DNA of 64,000 nucleotides from Symsagittifera roscoffensis (GCF_963678635.1 NC_087063.1:33292682-33356681); one strand, 5' to 3'; shown: positions 39,873 to 51,001, counted from the stretch's first letter. The notes: generated from the letters alone by a model not told the origin. Program-made: numbers and translations.

Positions 39873-41962
39873 TTGCAGAACACAAATATAATTATGCATA
39901 TTCGCCAAAAACAAACTACCCCATTACGAAAAAATAATAATCATGTATGTTCTCACTATTGGGATAACCCAATGACAACAACGAACTCAGTAAATTTTCG
40001 AACTAATTCACATCCTCCACAGGATCATAGTGAAAATTACCCATTCTTTCAACAAAATAAAAATAAAAAGCAAGCACCTCATCATACAGATTACTTATCA
40101 TCTGATGATGATTATTTACAACCAGACATTTTTGCACCATATACCCAAAAATATTGCACGCAAGGATCGCGACCACCTCATACATATTATAGAATTTTTT
40201 CTCCAAACCCAACAGATACACGAAATCAACAACCAATACATAAGCCAAATCCAACTAATACACAATCTTTTCAACCGATTCAACCACAAAACCCAATGAC
40301 TATACACTCGTATCAACCAACTCAAATGCAAAATGAAATACCACTTCCATATTATCTTCAGCAACAGAAAATAACAAAAAATCAACTTTCAAATTTTTCG
40401 CAAATGCCAAATGCCGCAGAATCACTACAAATGACAACGAATCCATACCTCATGGGTGGATCATCAATAACATCAAATAAACCACTGATGATATTTACAG
40501 GAACAGATCTTGAATATTCTGTAGAAGATTATTTAAATGCAGTAACAGCAAATTTAATTTTAAATATAGGACCTCAAAATTGGATACATAAACGAACAGC
40601 ATTGATAGAAACAACCTTAGATGGCGCAGCTCAAAAATGGTTTTCAAAATTACCTATAGAAATAAAATCAGACTGGAAAAGATTTACACAAGAATTTTCA
40701 AACATGTTTGACTCCGAAAGAAATAAACAACACCAAAGAGTTTTATGTAACGAAATTCGCAGATTACCAAATGAAACCATCAAACAATTAGCAGTACGTA
40801 TCAAAACACTAGTACGAAAAGCATATTCACTTAACACACATGACTATAAAAACACAAAAATGACAGAAATTTTAATGATGACCGTAACACCTCAATTAAG
40901 GAAAATAGCAATAAAAAAGAGAGCATCTCATCCTTCCTCAATTAGAGAGCCAGATTTAGATTTTCGAAAACCAGTAGACAAACTAGAGCAAGCGGAAATC
41001 ACAATGAAACTTGAAGAAACAGAAAATCTAAACTACAATATGTTAATCGAATTGAAACAAACACTACACATATAAATAACATACAGGAATCAGATACAGA
41101 CCTACTTGAAAAAATCACTGAAATACTAAATATTTATGAAAAACACCCAAATTTTAAAGTCAAACCATCTTTCAAAAAACGGTGTAATTATTGTCGACGA
41201 TACGGACACAGTATTTGCGAATGTAGACAAAAACAACAAGATAACCAAAACAAACCTCAAAAGCATAAAGAACCAAATAATTCGTTCTATCATTATATGA
41301 AAAAAGATCAAAATCTACCAAACAAAAATATATATAGTAACAACAGTTCAGGAAAACCACTTCCGAACAACACCAATTACACAAGAAATCAATCACCATA
41401 TAACTCAAGTTATAGAGGAAGATCACCAGAACGAAGAAATACACAGAATTCTTCACAAAATAATTATAATCGATCAAATAGCCGAAATAACTATTCGAGA
41501 TCAAAATTCAATGCAACACAATTTGTTTGTAGATCCAGTTCCCAATCAAACCCAAGGAATAAACACTATTCCAATAATCAATCACGAAACTCATCATACA
41601 ACAGAAATAGAAACTATTCACATAATCGAAATAGAAGTTATTCGAACAATCGAAATCAGAATTACCCAAACAATCGATCAAGAAATAACTCGTATAATAG
41701 ATCAAACTATCACAGATCAAATGACAATTATCAAAACAGATCACGGAATAATTCACAAAATCGAAATTCAAGTTATAATAATCAATATAGAAATTATTCC
41801 CAGTCACCACATAGGAATAATTACCATTATAATAATTCTAAACATCGATACAGAAGTAGTACACCAAAACATCAAAGACATATTAATCAAGTACAGTCAA
41901 ATGAAGAAACAGCATCAGCCCCCCAGGTATTGATGACACAGGAAGTAACGAACTACAACTAA
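39873..41962 (+). pseudogene. gag polyprotein of the LTR element, one frameshift
   Basis: The frame at 39873-41075 (400 residues) begins with a Pro/Gln/Asn-rich region and then has the capsid-type domain: FTGTDLEYSVEDYLNAV, TTLDGAAQKWFSKLP and WKRFTQEFSNMF, with an LPNETIKQLAVRIKTLVRKA helix. After a frameshift near 41050-41090 the frame open to 41962 carries one CCHC zinc knuckle (CNYCRRYGHSICEC, about 41184-41225) and a long Asn/Arg/Ser/Tyr-rich tail (RNNSYNRSNYHRS type). Gag would form the particle and bind RNA. It is followed by pol in the -1 frame, with the two frames overlapping around a CCCCCC run at 41918-41923. Confidence 0.85.
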
Positions 41963-42024
41963 ATCAAATAAACTGTGGATCATCAGATACAGAAAGTGAT
42001 ACAGAAAATACCATCTCCGTAAAT

Positions 42025-42690
42025 ATGATAACAGTCGAAAACGACTACGAACCTATCATATATGAACAACCTTTTACATCACCTATACATGAAAATCAAC
42101 TGGAACTCCTTCACAATTATTATATTGAACCCATCAATACTACACAAACTGCACAAGAAATAAACGAAATTAACACGGTAAAAAAACCCGATGAAAAAGA
42201 CAAAACAAAATGTTTAAACACAAATCATATTTATCAAAATATACAAAAAAAACAACCCAGAGAAAAAATTTGGACAATACCATTTCTCTTAGAAAGTCCA
42301 AGTAACAAAGAATTTCAACCACCAGATCTTGAAATTGATTTTTTAATTGATTCAGGAGCAGAATCAAACATAAATAAAATTCCCACATGGAATGAATTCA
42401 AAATATTAAATCCAAATTTAACGCCTCTTGCAACCTCTAGTAAACTAGCAACAGCACAAGGATCAACATTAGTAAACTATGGGAAAATCCAATTATTCCT
42501 TCTCCCCACAAGAACAATGGAACAAAATAAAATTCTAAACAAACCATTTAAACAAATATTTCATATTACTGATATTAAACACGATATCATTGGCATACCA
42601 TTTGTATCAAAAAATATACCAACAATCAACATCTTGATTAGCAAAATACTAATCAAAGATAAGTACACAAAAACAAAAATACAGCTCTAA
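42025..42690 (+). CDS. pol: aspartic protease domain
   Basis: The first part of pol, 221 residues from the listed Met, though the frame is open further upstream and overlaps gag (GIDDTGSNELQLNQ). The retropepsin signature LIDSGAESN is at residues 108-115 (Asp109 is the catalytic residue), and the second family motif HDIIGIPF is near 192-199. In the particle it would cut Gag and Pol. The frame stops at 42690 and resumes in another frame at 42855, so the junction to RT is broken here. Confidence 0.85.
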   Translation: MITVENDYEPIIYEQPFTSPIHENQLELLHNYYIEPINTTQTAQEINEINTVKKPDEKDKTKCLNTNHIYQNIQKKQPREKIWTIPFLLESPSNKEFQPPDLEIDFLIDSGAESNINKIPTWNEFKILNPNLTPLATSSKLATAQGSTLVNYGKIQLFLLPTRTMEQNKILNKPFKQIFHITDIKHDIIGIPFVSKNIPTINILISKILIKDKYTKTKIQL

Positions 42691-42854
42691 CATTTTTTCA
42701 AAGATTAAATAAACAACCACCATTCTTCTCAAAATTTTATCCAATTTATAACCAACAACGGAAACACCTGAAACCACTATCAGGAAATATATATAACTTT
42801 TCAATAAACCAAGTTCACCAGTATGATAAAAGTCAAAATAAACAACAACTTTTT

Positions 42855-43394
42855 ATGTCAGACTTTGAATTTAAACCTATTCACAAGTTTTTCAAAATCA
42901 CGATTTCATCTATAAAATATTTGAAAAACACGAATTCCGACATCATTTCGCTACACGTGTATAACAATACACTGTATCAAGTAACATTACCCTTAGGACT
43001 TTTAGTATATTGCGAAACAAACGCTAAAATCTCACCCATACATGAAAAAGCATACCGCGTAAATAATATACTCCAATTATTAGATATTTGCCAATCCACA
43101 ATTCTTAACGAAGAATTATCCATAAATAACATAATAAGCAATGAAAAGAGAAACACAGATTATTTCACAAAAACACCATATTTTAAACCAACATTCAATA
43201 TAACCAATTATACAAAAGAACAACAACAATTTTTAACGATGTTTAACTTTGAACACTCAAAAATTACACAAATCGAAATTGACAAACTAGCAAAACAACT
43301 ATTAAAATATTCAACAGTCTACGCAACATCAAAATTTGATGTTGGGAAAATCAGTTCATCACTACATCTCCCGTTAAAATTCGTTAAAACCTGA
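42855..43394 (+). CDS. pol: linker domain before RT
   Basis: 179 residues between protease and RT. The C-terminal part, KLAKQLLKYSTVYATSKFDVGKISSSLHLPLK, has the wording that precedes the RT in Ty3/gypsy pol proteins (a helix, then D-x-G and H before the first RT strand). The frame ends in TGA at 43394, where the RT frame starts one base away, so a single frameshift separates it from the RT. Confidence 0.7.
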   Translation: MSDFEFKPIHKFFKITISSIKYLKNTNSDIISLHVYNNTLYQVTLPLGLLVYCETNAKISPIHEKAYRVNNILQLLDICQSTILNEELSINNIISNEKRNTDYFTKTPYFKPTFNITNYTKEQQQFLTMFNFEHSKITQIEIDKLAKQLLKYSTVYATSKFDVGKISSSLHLPLKFVKT

Positions 43395-44139
43395 CGCAGT
43401 TTTCAAAAAACAAAGAGCTAGTAAAGTACCAATTCATTTACATGACAAAGTAAACAGATTTATTGACATTTTAGAACAATACAAAATTATCTCACCAGTA
43501 AATAAAGAAGAACAACCAAAAGGTAACACATTTATTAACCCTGTTATCATCCTAGCAAAAGGAGAATCATTAAAAATAGTTTTAGACGCTAGATACCTCA
43601 ATTCACTAATAGACGAATCGAAATGCAATTGGCCTATTGAACCAATACAAGTTATTTTAACAAAAATAAACGGAAAATACTTTACAACCGCAGATATGAA
43701 TAATGCATACAATCAATTGGCACTAGATGAACAATCACGATGTTTAACACAATTTGTTATTGGAAATCAACAATATGAATTCAACCACCTATTCTATGGA
43801 ATTTCCATAGGACCAGCAGCATTTTCAGCTTTTATGAGCAAAATTTTTGGGTCACTAATACTCAAGAAAAACGCAATCACCTATTTAGACGATGTTTTTA
43901 TGCAATCACAGACAAACGAAGAAATGTTTACAGTTTTAAAACACTATCATAAAAAACTTCAGAATGAAAATCTGAAGGCCGCCCTCAATAAATCACACTT
44001 CTTTTTAACACGAGTTAAATTTTTAGGACATAATATAGAAAGAAACACAATCACTCCATTAAAATCACGCATTGATGCTATTCAAAAACTTCAACCACCA
44101 ACAAACAAAAAGAAAATCCAAGAATTCCTTGGAATGTAA
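43392..44139 (+). pseudogene. pol: reverse transcriptase domain
   Basis: Ty3/gypsy-type RT. Blocks in order: KVNRFIDILEQYKIISPV, FINPVIILAKGESLKIVLDARYLN, TTADMNNAYNQL (motif A Asp), FNHLFYGISIGPAAFSAFM and the catalytic ITYLDDVFM, then FLTRVKFLGHNI and IQEFLGM. The frame is open from about 43392 although the first Met is at 43696. It ends at a TAA directly after IQEFLGM, where relatives continue into NFLSKYV; the same frame goes on past this stop, so it is a nonsense mutation. All three catalytic Asp are present. Confidence 0.92.
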
Positions 44140-44745
44140 AATTTCTTAAGCAAGTACGTTTATAAAATGCAATTATATTTAAGACCGTTCTATAATTTCC
44201 TCAGACAACAAAATAATTTTGAATGGACCACTGAACATCAAACACGATTTGAAGAAATTAAAAAACTTTTAACCGAACAAATTTCAAACACAATTCCAGA
44301 TCCAAATCAACCATTCTATGCAATGTGCGATGCCTCAAATTTTGGCATCGGCGCACCATTACTACAATCACACAGTGGTACAAATAAAATGAACCTTATA
44401 TCAGCAAATTCCCGATTATTCACTCAAGCAGAGCTACGACTCTAAACTCTAATGAGAGAATGTACAGCCATAATATATACACTAACAGAATATGAATTTC
44501 TGATACTTGGATCAAAACATCCAACAGTTCTATTCACAGATCATAAACCAATCATGATTCTCTTTACACAAAAGTCAAATCCCAATCACCGAGTTTATAG
44601 ATTTCAATTAATTCTAATGAAATTTCCAAACTTACATATAGTTTGGACAGCAGGAAAGAATCTTGCATTACCAGATACATTAAGTCGAAATACACCACCT
44701 GAATTACTTACAGAAAAACTACAGTTGAAATACCCAAAAATATAA
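44140..44745 (+). pseudogene. pol: connection and RNase H domain, nonsense codons
   Basis: Continues the RT frame in two pieces (44167-44445 and 44452-44745) separated by a TAA. LRPFYNFLRQQNNFEWT is the connection segment. RNase H motifs follow: MCDASNFGIGAPLLQ (Asp), RECTAIIYTLTEYEF (Glu) and LFTDHKPIMIL (Asp), ending in LHIVWTAGKNLALPDTLSR. It would degrade RNA in RNA/DNA hybrids. The stop lies inside the R-L-S-T-x-E-R-E type stretch and looks like a TCA to TAA change. Confidence 0.9.
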
Positions 44746-45479
44746 AATTTTACCTTTGCAAAAGACGAAACATCACCCCGACTAGAATGCAAATATGCAG
44801 TAAAAACTGACATTGAACAATCACAAATAAATAACTTACAACATTTCCCACTTTACTTAGATTGCCAAAATAAACACCAGGAAGTTGATCTACTAGGAAC
44901 ATCAACTTTCAAACCAATTCCATACTCACTATGGATAAAAAATAACACCCAACAAAAACGAATAAAACACAACTCGCATAAAAAAGACCTTTTTCCGTTA
45001 ATTGAAAAAGAAAACTTAACTGATAAAATAAATTTATCAGGACCACAAACGAATGATTCAAAATACACAATAAATCAAGTCTTTGACCTCCATGACCCAC
45101 TTGACACAATTCCCCTATCTAAAGTAAAAATTGAAAATATTTTTCTCCCTCCAACAGCTAAAATTACAATTGAAATTTTGAAACAGTATCAAAATCTTGA
45201 CCCAGTAATTAGACAACTAAAATCATGGCACAAATACAAAACTAAGCCCGTAAAGGCAGATACCACAATTTTAGGAAATAGAACACACCTCCGATATTTC
45301 CGAAAATTTAATAATAAAACAATTAATGAAAACACAGACCTTCTAGAATATCAATTAAATGACTCTACAGTTCCTTGTCTCCCTTTAAGTATGATTCTAA
45401 TAGCTTTTAACATTTCACATACATAAAACACTAAAGAACACTCTGGATCAGAGAAAACATATTCAAATTTTACACAAAA
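44746..45479 (+). pseudogene. pol: spacer between RNase H and integrase
   Basis: The frame continues after a TAA as ...FAKDETSPRLECKYAVKTDIEQ and DLHDPLDTIPLSKVKIENIF, then the 45178-45426 frame (MKQYQNLDPVIRQLKSWHKYKTKP), the usual region just before the integrase zinc domain in which a substrate-like helix EI...Q..D is common. It ends at a TAA in the HH part of the zinc finger (HT, stop, NTKEH). Overall pol linker, not enzymatic. Confidence 0.65.
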
Positions 45480-46906
45480 TATTTATTTCCCAAATGCACC
45501 AATTTGGATAAAAGTACTTTGCAATGATTGTATAGTATGTCAGCTAAATAAACCTTATCCAAATCAAAAACAAATAGCACAAAAACAAGATTTTAAAGGA
45601 CAAAGTTTATATTTTAACCATCGTATTTCATTCGATACAAAAGAACCAATTTCACCATCCTCTGAAGGAAACTCCTACAATTGTAATTGCTGATGCATTT
45701 ACACATTATGTAGCACTCAACCCAGTACCACATTGTAACGCTTATTATGCCTATACAACACTTTATGAACACTGGATAGCTAAATTCGGATTACCCGAAA
45801 TCTTAGTTACAGACAACGGTACAGAATTCATAAATAATGAAATCATCACACTTATATAACATCAAACACAAACCGCGTACATCTCATGCACCTTGGACAA
45901 ACGGTTTAGTCGAAGGTATGAACCGTTCACTTCAAGAATATCTTAGATGTATCATAAATGGAAATGATACAAGATACACAGAATGGTCAGCAAATGTAAA
46001 ATTATTTCCCTTAGCATATAATTCACAAGTTACGACAACTCTAGGAATGTCACCATACGAAATGGTTTTTAATCAAAAGCCACGTAAACCAATTATGTTT
46101 ACAGCAAACTCTCATAAAAATGCACAAGGTCATTGCCAACCAAATCAAGACTCAGTTTGTTATAACCTACCTTTACACACGCATGATGAAGATCATTTTC
46201 ATCACCCACAAATCCTTAAATTAGCCTCCGGTACACACACCGAATGGATTTTAAATAGAGATAAAAAACACAATGAAATTTACCAAAGAATAACAAAAAA
46301 AAATTGTTACAAAAGCAAAACATTAACGAACAAAATAATTCACGCTTTACACCAGCCTCAGATTTAAAAATTGGAACATTTGTCTTAATACCTAATTTTA
46401 ATACACAAAAAGGAATTTCTAAAAAATTACAACCCCTTCGTAAAGGACCATACCAAATAATTGCCAAACCCACTGACGTCACGTATAAAATCACCGATTC
46501 AGACCAAAAAAAAATTGTTCAACATCGGAATAATCTATTGCCTTACTACCCAAAAGAATACGCACTACGCGAATTAACTCAATTATATTCTTTCACAGGT
46601 TTAAAAGTTATTCAAAATCACCCACATACGGAAAATGAAATATATGAACAAAACGACATTCACCTTGAAAAACAAAATAAAAAACCAACTACAACCCAAA
46701 ACAATACAAAAAAGCTAGATCAAAAAATACCTCAAAAAGAAAGGAAAAATAGAAAAATGATAGAAAAAATTATAGCACAAGAACAAATCGTGAAATCAGA
46801 ACATAGAGAGTCATCACGACCTAGAAATCAACCACGTAAAAACTACAAAACATTCATCCCACAATCTAAAATATTAAAGAAAGTTGAATTTCAAAAACAG
46901 CTTTAA
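45480..46906 (+). pseudogene. pol: integrase with GPY-type C-terminal module, frameshifted
   Basis: The integrase inserts the cDNA into the host genome. Zinc-binding CNDCIVC (about 45524-45544) is followed by the DDE core: ISFDTKEP (first Asp, 45634), DAFTHYVALNPV and ILVTDNGTEFINNE (second Asp, 45812), then APWTNGLVEGMNRSL (catalytic Glu, 45912). LGMSPYEMVFNQKPRKP closes the core. In the next frame (46304-46906) IGTFVLIPNF, KLQPLRKGPYQII is the SH3-like module with the GPY signature of Ty3/gypsy integrases, then a Lys-rich tail. Frameshifts near 45670, 45840 and 46310 split it; all catalytic residues remain. Confidence 0.9.
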
Positions 46907-47498
46907 TTTAAAAATTAATAATCTTTGCACCTCTGAAACATTTTGAACTTTCATTTTTCAAAATAACATGCTGACAAACACGCAACGATTCTAGTTCAAA
47001 TTTAGCCAATAGGATTCATTCAATCCATCCCCTTCTATAACTATAACACCAACTTATTAGCCGAAAGATATTCAACTCCAGGCATATTTATAACTATAAC
47101 TTTGCAACCTCCAGGTCAAAAATAAGCAACTTGCTAAAACTTGACAACTAAAATAAATACCACCATAATATAACAACCCTCCCCTATCTAATAACGCAAA
47201 GATCAACAATATTTTCCCAACTCAGACCTCAAAAACCCTCCAACCAAAAATCACAAATTAGCCTAAAGTAAAAAAGGACCATAATCATATAGCCTAAAGT
47301 ACGAAATTCTCAAAAATACCCCACATCATCTGACAAATAAAAATAAAGCAAAGAAGATCTCTCGAACACCATAAAATGAGCCCCCAACAACTTTTCACAA
47401 AACTCAACCCACTTGTCAAAAAATCAATAAATAACTCGACCACACTTGAAAATCGCCCCAAACAACAAAAAATATTCGACCAAGAAATCATTTCTTAA
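46907..47498 (+). other. AT-rich gap after pol
   Basis: No supported ORF in either strand (the minus frame at 47294-47491 is short and unremarkable). CTATAACTATAAC-type strings occur twice (47034 and 47090). Confidence 0.4.
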
Positions 47499-47759
47499 AT
47501 GCTCTTCTCTCGATCAGTCAATATCTTTAAACATACAATTTTCAACATTTTTATAAACTTTTTCACAATACTTAAACTTTTATTCATATTTCTCTTTGAT
47601 ACCTTTGAAGCCTTTATAATAATTTTAATCATTTTTTGCAATATTTTTCTAATTTTCTACTCCCTATTTGAAATATATCTCCAACTTTCCCAAATCATTG
47701 ACCATATTCACAGGTACGATAAACCAAAAGTTTATTTAAATGATACGAACCATTTTTAG
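47499..47759 (+). CDS. Small membrane ORF 1 after pol
   Basis: Eighty-six residues with an almost continuous hydrophobic run (about residues 8-63, with NIFINFFTILKLLFIFLF and FIIILIIFCNIFLIFYSLF), enough for two membrane passes, then a polar tail (DHIHRYDKPKVYLND). Overlaps the next ORF by 20 bases in another frame. It sits where envelope genes sit in other LTR elements; it could be the remains of an envelope anchor or an independent viroporin-like protein. Nothing is recognised beyond hydrophobicity. Confidence 0.4.
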   Translation: MLFSRSVNIFKHTIFNIFINFFTILKLLFIFLFDTFEAFIIILIIFCNIFLIFYSLFEIYLQLSQIIDHIHRYDKPKVYLNDTNHF

Positions 47760-47928
47760 TAGAACAGTTATTTTTTTACTATTTGTAATTTTTATAACAT
47801 GTTTATCATCCCTAATATTCACAATATGCAAATGTATAAAAAAGGCAATCATAACATCCGCCTTAGCAACAATCCTTTTAATTCTTTTCCTTGAAGAATA
47901 CTACAATAAACATAAATTTTTTCACTAA
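47740..47928 (+). CDS. Small membrane ORF 2 after pol
   Basis: Sixty-two residues starting MIRTIFSRTVIFLLFVIF: one membrane segment, a short Cys/Lys stretch (CKCIKKA), a second membrane segment (SALATILLILFL) and a charged tail. The pair of hydrophobic segments with a short basic loop resembles the two hydrophobic segments of the antisense envelope-like protein. The overlap with ORF 1 suggests that both were one gene before a frameshift. Confidence 0.4.
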   Translation: MIRTIFSRTVIFLLFVIFITCLSSLIFTICKCIKKAIITSALATILLILFLEEYYNKHKFFH

Positions 47929-48517
47929 GAAAAATCAATAAAGACAACCTTTAAAAATTGCTAACCAACAATCACACAGTCAGTCTTCACCGACATCATC
48001 CCAAGAAAACCCGACAATACCTACAACTACCCAAAACCCCCAAACATCCACACGAATTTCTTTCCAAGATAACCCATACACTTTTGAAGAACGACACGCT
48101 CGCTTATCTGAACCATTAGAACCAGTTCAGCGACAGGCACCCCTAAGTGAACCAACATATAACTTGTACCCAACATTACCACAAGAATTAAGTCGAATAA
48201 GAAATATTAGTCAAAACCAAAATACAGTTGAAATAAATAGACAAATTATACATCCACGACGAAATAGAAATTTTCAAACCCCCCGAGTTCATTTTGATAT
48301 ACCCCAATCCCCATCACCAAGTACTCCAGAAAACCCAATTAGCACACTACGGGAAACCCCTACACTTCTTTCACAACGTAGCACCTCAAGTATACCCTCA
48401 GATTACTTAGGTTCAACACCAACATCTGAACAAATACGTGACAATCCCTTTAACCCTCCCCCCCAACCAAACGCCACGACTACCATATTGGACAACACAC
48501 TCATTCACACAGGGTGA
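47929..48517 (+). CDS. Sense Pro/Ser/Thr-rich ORF before the 3' LTR
   Basis: The frame ending at 48517 is open from about 47960 although the first ATG is at 48164. It reads SQENPTIPTTTQNPQTSTR, then RLSEPLEPVQRQAPLSEP and NRNFQTPRVHFDIPQSPSPS. It is hydrophilic and Pro-rich, like the tail of the antisense glycoprotein, and follows two membrane ORFs, so the trio looks like the C-terminal part of a second envelope-type gene. The final residues are encoded by the 33-base module also found at 36912-36944 in inverted form. Confidence 0.4.
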
Positions 48518-48669
48518 ACCAAATTTAATAAATGACCCAATAGTTATTTCTACGGATACAACAACATCATCATCACTACCAGAAACATTATCACTACCGT
48601 CAACACCATCAATAAGCCAGATTTCACCGACGCCTTTCCCCCTAAATTTGGCTCACTGGTCGCACCAGA

Positions 48670-49079
48670 TGAGTTATGACCGATGTGGTTAACTCATAGA
48701 GTAATTTCGGATAGGACACACCGTCTGCTCGTCACGCTATCTTATTTTCGGCCGGATAGATTCGTGCAACTTCTTAGTCTAATACCGATCATAATCTTAC
48801 TCTTATACTTTCTAGTCTCAGGGTGTTTAACTAGTCTCTGCTAGGCTCAATAGATCTAGGGTATACTGGTTTGTTGCGGCTGCTGAAGTTCTCTTGGAGA
48901 GACAACTAATTTCTAAGTTAAATTCAAATCTCTCTGGTGCTGAAATTACAATTAATTTCAGCACTAACAAATAAGTGGGTTGTTAGTTAGATGGATCATG
49001 ATTGGTTAATATTAAATACTTTACAGTGGTAAAATATCTAATTTATCCAATCATAAAAAATAGTTTAGATCAGGTTCCA
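48670..49079 (+). repeat. 3' LTR
   Basis: 410 bp, starts TGAGTTATGACC and ends GGTTCCA. About eight substitutions against the 5' LTR; one of them breaks a base pair of the 13-bp hairpin. Directly followed by the TTAT target duplication. The bases just upstream (GGTCGCACCAGA) are not a polypurine tract. Confidence 0.96.
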
Positions 49080-49083
49080 TTAT

Positions 49084-49431
49084 ACCTACATTTCTGAGAA
49101 ATGAAAGTTCACATGTGATGCATTTCATATATTTCCGAGAAATGCGTGTGCCAGTAAGCAACGTATTTGACCATTTACGATTGACTTACATTTTCGCGAC
49201 TTAATTCCATGCTAGACGACAACCGAAATTTTGCTGAGAGCAATGTTGAAAACTACTTTCTGTGTTATGCGAAGTTAAATTCTTGTTTCACTCGATATTT
49301 CTACATGAATATGTTTTTTGGTCATATTTTGAAGGTTTAATGTCAATTTTAAAGTCAATTTAGGGCCATTTGGAGGTCAATTCGATAGCGCTATAACTGA
49401 CGTTTTAAAATCAATTTTGTGGTTGCCCTAG
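49084..49431. other. Intergenic flank of the LTR element
   Basis: No gene or repeat recognised. Confidence 0.4.
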
Positions 49432-49960
49432 TTATTGTTCCGACTTTCGATACGAAAGTAACGGAATATTTGTGCTCGGGGTGGGTTTTTTTTTCTTCAG
49501 ACAAATTTCGACTTTTTAACTAGCCATTTTTGACGGATTTTTTTTATATCATTCAAAAAGTATTGTTGTCCTGAGCTTAAATTTGAAAAGATATTTCACC
49601 TGTGATTATTTTTCGTAAAGTTATGAGGGTTTAAAGATTGCCATTTTGACCAATTTGGGACAATTAACGCGCGATATAATTCGCGCTATATTAACGCGTA
49701 AGCGGAGATTTAATCCGTCTTATAAATCGTTCCAAATTGGTTGAACGAAGCTTATTTGCCATAATTGATTTGTTACAAGGAACGGATTCTCTCTTTTTGT
49801 ACTTTATATGGCGTGAGGGAGGATGATTTTCATTTAAAAAAATTTTAAATTTTAGAAAAAAAAATTTCATTTTATTTTATTTCATTTAATTTTTTTGTTA
49901 TTACTGCTGCTCCATAAACCTTAAAGAGCAGTCGGAACATTCAGGGCCAGCAGTCTTGTT
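49432..49960 (+). repeat. Repeat X, copy 6
   Basis: Plus orientation, starting TTATTGTTCCGACTTTCG. The outer hairpin has lost one arm (CAGGGCCAGCAG instead of CAGGGCTTCGCCCTG...). Forms an inverted pair with copy 7. Confidence 0.9.
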
Positions 49961-50473
49961 AAATTTGGGAACGAATCCTTTGATTTTTGGGAACAAATCC
50001 TTTGATTGGGAATAAAATCCTTTGATTTTTCCCATGTTTTTCTAAATGGAAGTGTAACGCTGAAAAATTGAAATGATTCCGTTTCACAGCTTAAATCGCT
50101 ACTAAAGAAATCTCAATCTAGTAGACCTCCTTAGTAAAACGAAAACTGAAGAAACGTAAAATGCGCATCAATTAATTCGGCATTTTGACCCAAATTGAAT
50201 TTTCAAACACCTTAATTCAGCCACCTAGACCACCTTTGTCAACCCTCAAAAACTAATGGAAATTTTTTTTTGGCACATCGTTTTACTCTTTGGAAAACCT
50301 TTGTTGTATAACTGTTATCCAGGCCCAAAAGGAGTCGATGCTAACAGCAGATTTTAGCAGAACTGGCAGATTTGCCATATAGAGCAGAATACCTTAACGA
50401 GAAGCAGATAGCGCAAAAATTAAACCATGCAACAGAATTTGTCGACTTTTCCTAAAAATCGTTTTAAATTAAT
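49961..50473. other. Spacer between inverted repeat X copies
   Basis: Starts with three GGGAAYRAATCCTTTGAT-type units (49966-50030). Otherwise nothing recognised. Confidence 0.45.
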
Positions 50474-51001
50474 GCAAGACTGCTCGTATCAGGGCGAAGC
50501 CCTGATTGTTCCGACTGCCCTTTAAGGTTTATGGAGAAGTAATAACATAAGGAAAATAAATGTAATAAAAAAAAAATTTTTTTTCTTAAATTTGAAATTT
50601 TTTTAATGAAAATTATCCCCCCACAAGCCATATAAAGTACAAAAGGATAGATTTTGCTCCTTGTAACAAAACAATTACTGCAAATAAGCTTCTTTGAACC
50701 AAATTGGAACAATTTTTAAGACGGATTAATTCTCCCTTTACGCGTTAATAGCGCGAAATATTCGCTCGTTAATTGTCCCAAATTGACCAATATGGCAATC
50801 TTTAAACCCTTGTAACTTTACGAAAAATAATCACAGATGAAATATCTTTTCAAATTCGAGCTCAAGACAACAATACCTTTCCAATGATATTTAAAAAGTT
50901 TTGTCAAAAATGGCTACTTAAAAAGTCGAAACTTGTCTGAAGAAAAAACCCACCCCGAGCACAAATATTCCGTTAATTTCGTATCGAAAGTCAAAACAAT
51001 A
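50474..51001 (-). repeat. Repeat X, copy 7
   Basis: Starts GCAAGACTGCTCGTATCAGG and ends CGTATCGAAAGTCAAAACAA. Both hairpins largely kept. The open frame at 50933-51115 begins inside it and is a repeat by-product. Confidence 0.9.

Larger units (their letters stand above)
30135..49079 (+). mobile_element. 18.9 kb ambisense Ty3/gypsy-type LTR retroelement with envelope-like gene
   Basis: Bounded by two 410 bp direct LTRs starting TGAGTTATGACC and ending CAGGTTCCA, with the 4-bp target duplication TTAT (30131-30134 and 49080-49083). I count about eight differences between the LTRs, so insertion is fairly recent. Plus strand: small ORFs, gag with a CCHC knuckle, then protease, RT, RNase H and integrase in the Ty3/gypsy order with a GPY-type integrase tail. 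Minus strand, between the 5' LTR and gag: an envelope-like glycoprotein and one unknown protein. No PBS starting TGG and no clear polypurine tract are seen at the expected places. Numerous frameshifts and stops break this copy. Confidence 0.93.

Noticed and set aside
40003-40385. Minus-strand ORFs in the gag region
   Set aside because: Shadows of gag, whose plus-strand frame has the capsid and zinc-knuckle motifs.
30135-49079. DIRS-type element (because of the inverted LTR piece)
   Set aside because: The termini are direct repeats with a target duplication, and pol ends in a DDE integrase rather than a tyrosine recombinase.
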